A stretch of DNA of 64,000 bases, taken from positions 124,001 through 188,000 of the forward strand of contig NZ_QOCH01000010.1 in assembly GCF_003318275.1 (NCBI RefSeq), in the 5' to 3' direction. The DNA comes from Marinobacter sp. F3R11 (GTDB taxonomy: Bacteria > Pseudomonadota > Gammaproteobacteria > Pseudomonadales > Oleiphilaceae). A program made the translations under genes and the position numbers. The first letter of the stretch is position 1, and every line of letters starts with the position of its first letter. The notes below the pieces were generated by a model that saw nothing but the letters and a program-made list of their open reading frames with translations, did not search any database and had not been told where the DNA came from. Below are positions 63,434 through 64,000 of the stretch, piece after piece.

Positions 63434-63552
63434 CAAGTGCGAAATTTAGTCAATCTTCAAGTGGCAGGGGGCATGCTATTGTCTTTCCACACATTGCTAA
63501 AGCCGCGGCGCTTTGGCCCGTCTCTCGCACAACAACAAACAGGGATATTGAG

Positions 63553-64000
63553 ATGAAAAACGTTCCACTGTACTTGGCTGGTGAATTTGTTCAAAGCCAG
63601 ACCAGCGAATGGATTGATGTCACCAATCCTGCCACCAACGAAGTGATCGCCCGGGCACCCGCTACCACAGACGCTGAAATGCGTAAGGCCATTGAAACCG
63701 CCGGTGAAATGTTCAAAACCTGGAAAGAGGTTCCGGTTTCTGAGCGTGCCCGTGTGATGCTGCGTTATCAGGCACTGCTTAAAGCACATCATGATGAAAT
63801 TGCTGAAATCCTGTCCCAGGAAACCGGTAAAACCTTCGACGATGCCAAAGGCGATGTCTGGCGTGGTATTGAGGTTGTTGAGCACGCAGCCAATGTAGCC
63901 TCAATGATGATGGGCGAGACTGTTGAAAACGTGGCCCGGGAGGTGGATACCCACTCATGGATTCAGCCGCTGGGTGTATGCGCTGGTATTACTCCGTTTA
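63553..64000 (+). CDS. mmsA: Methylmalonate-semialdehyde dehydrogenase, 3' end outside window
   Basis: The first 149 codons of an aldehyde dehydrogenase-superfamily protein, beginning [53 protein letters not shown] and [14 protein letters not shown] are typical of the CoA-acylating methylmalonate-semialdehyde dehydrogenase (MmsA), which converts methylmalonate semialdehyde to propionyl-CoA in valine catabolism. The catalytic Cys lies beyond the window. Context with the divergent MmsR-like regulator supports the call. AGGGA upstream is the probable ribosome site. Confidence 0.88.
   Translation, partial: MKNVPLYLAGEFVQSQTSEWIDVTNPATNEVIARAPATTDAEMRKAIETAGEMFKTWKEVPVSERARVMLRYQALLKAHHDEIAEILSQETGKTFDDAKGDVWRGIEVVEHAANVASMMMGETVENVAREVDTHSWIQPLGVCAGITPF

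Overview
The window reads as a chromosomal segment of a marine gammaproteobacterium, most likely Marinobacter or a close relative. The best clues are a 512-residue two-domain fatty acyl-CoA reductase of the kind known from Marinobacter wax-ester metabolism, a PlsB-type glycerol-3-phosphate acyltransferase, and many acyl-CoA, short-chain fatty acid and acetate genes. The genus is inferred from remembered protein families, not from a database search. I saw no rRNA, tRNA, CRISPR array, transposase or integrase.

Layout. 1-3.2 kb: start-proximal part of plsB (minus), then nudC and murI with overlapping ends. 3.3-7.5 kb: a two-gene minus-strand signalling operon, an HDOD-sensor-histidine kinase followed by a REC-PAS-GGDEF-EAL protein. 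7.7-13.5 kb: a MinD/FleN-like ATPase, the fatty acyl-CoA reductase, acetyl-CoA synthetase and a LuxR-type response regulator, closed by a strong terminator.

13.6-29.6 kb is a defence island organised as one eight-gene operon. The first half is a SNF2/RapA-like helicase, a Schlafen-type AlbA_2/ATPase protein, a type III-like N6-adenine methyltransferase (Mod) and a type III-like helicase-nuclease (Res). The second half is a complete type I Wadjet system (JetA, JetB, JetC, JetD). Res and jetA are 9 bases apart, and the jetA Shine-Dalgarno overlaps the res stop codon, so restriction and anti-plasmid functions appear to be co-expressed. The helicase-AlbA_2-Mod-Res combination is not a system I can name and is the best candidate here for an under-described one. 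Two small unknown genes follow on the minus strand.

30.6-43.4 kb is metabolic: a D-2-hydroxyacid dehydrogenase, an aminotransferase, a DmlA/TtuC-like dehydrogenase, and a LysR regulator divergent from a five-gene operon (acyl-CoA dehydrogenase, SDR, APH-like kinase, histidine phosphatase, SDR). That operon resembles the kinase/ACAD logic of 4-hydroxyacid catabolism (Lva pathway, ACAD10/ACAD11). PBP4 closes this part.

43.6-64 kb is a mosaic of small units: a GFA protein, a sugar dehydrogenase behind a Fur-like box, a PCu(A)C copper chaperone, a tiny protein ending CCGGCS under a promoter overlapped by an NsrR-like palindrome, a diguanylate cyclase, a cold-shock protein, a dienoyl-CoA isomerase-like crotonase with a CPBP protease, the argP/argO pair, arfB, rluF, an AtoE-family transporter, a PLD protein, a YebC-family protein with a GATase, a di-iron-type MBL protein, and an AraC regulator divergent from an mmsA-like dehydrogenase that runs off the end.
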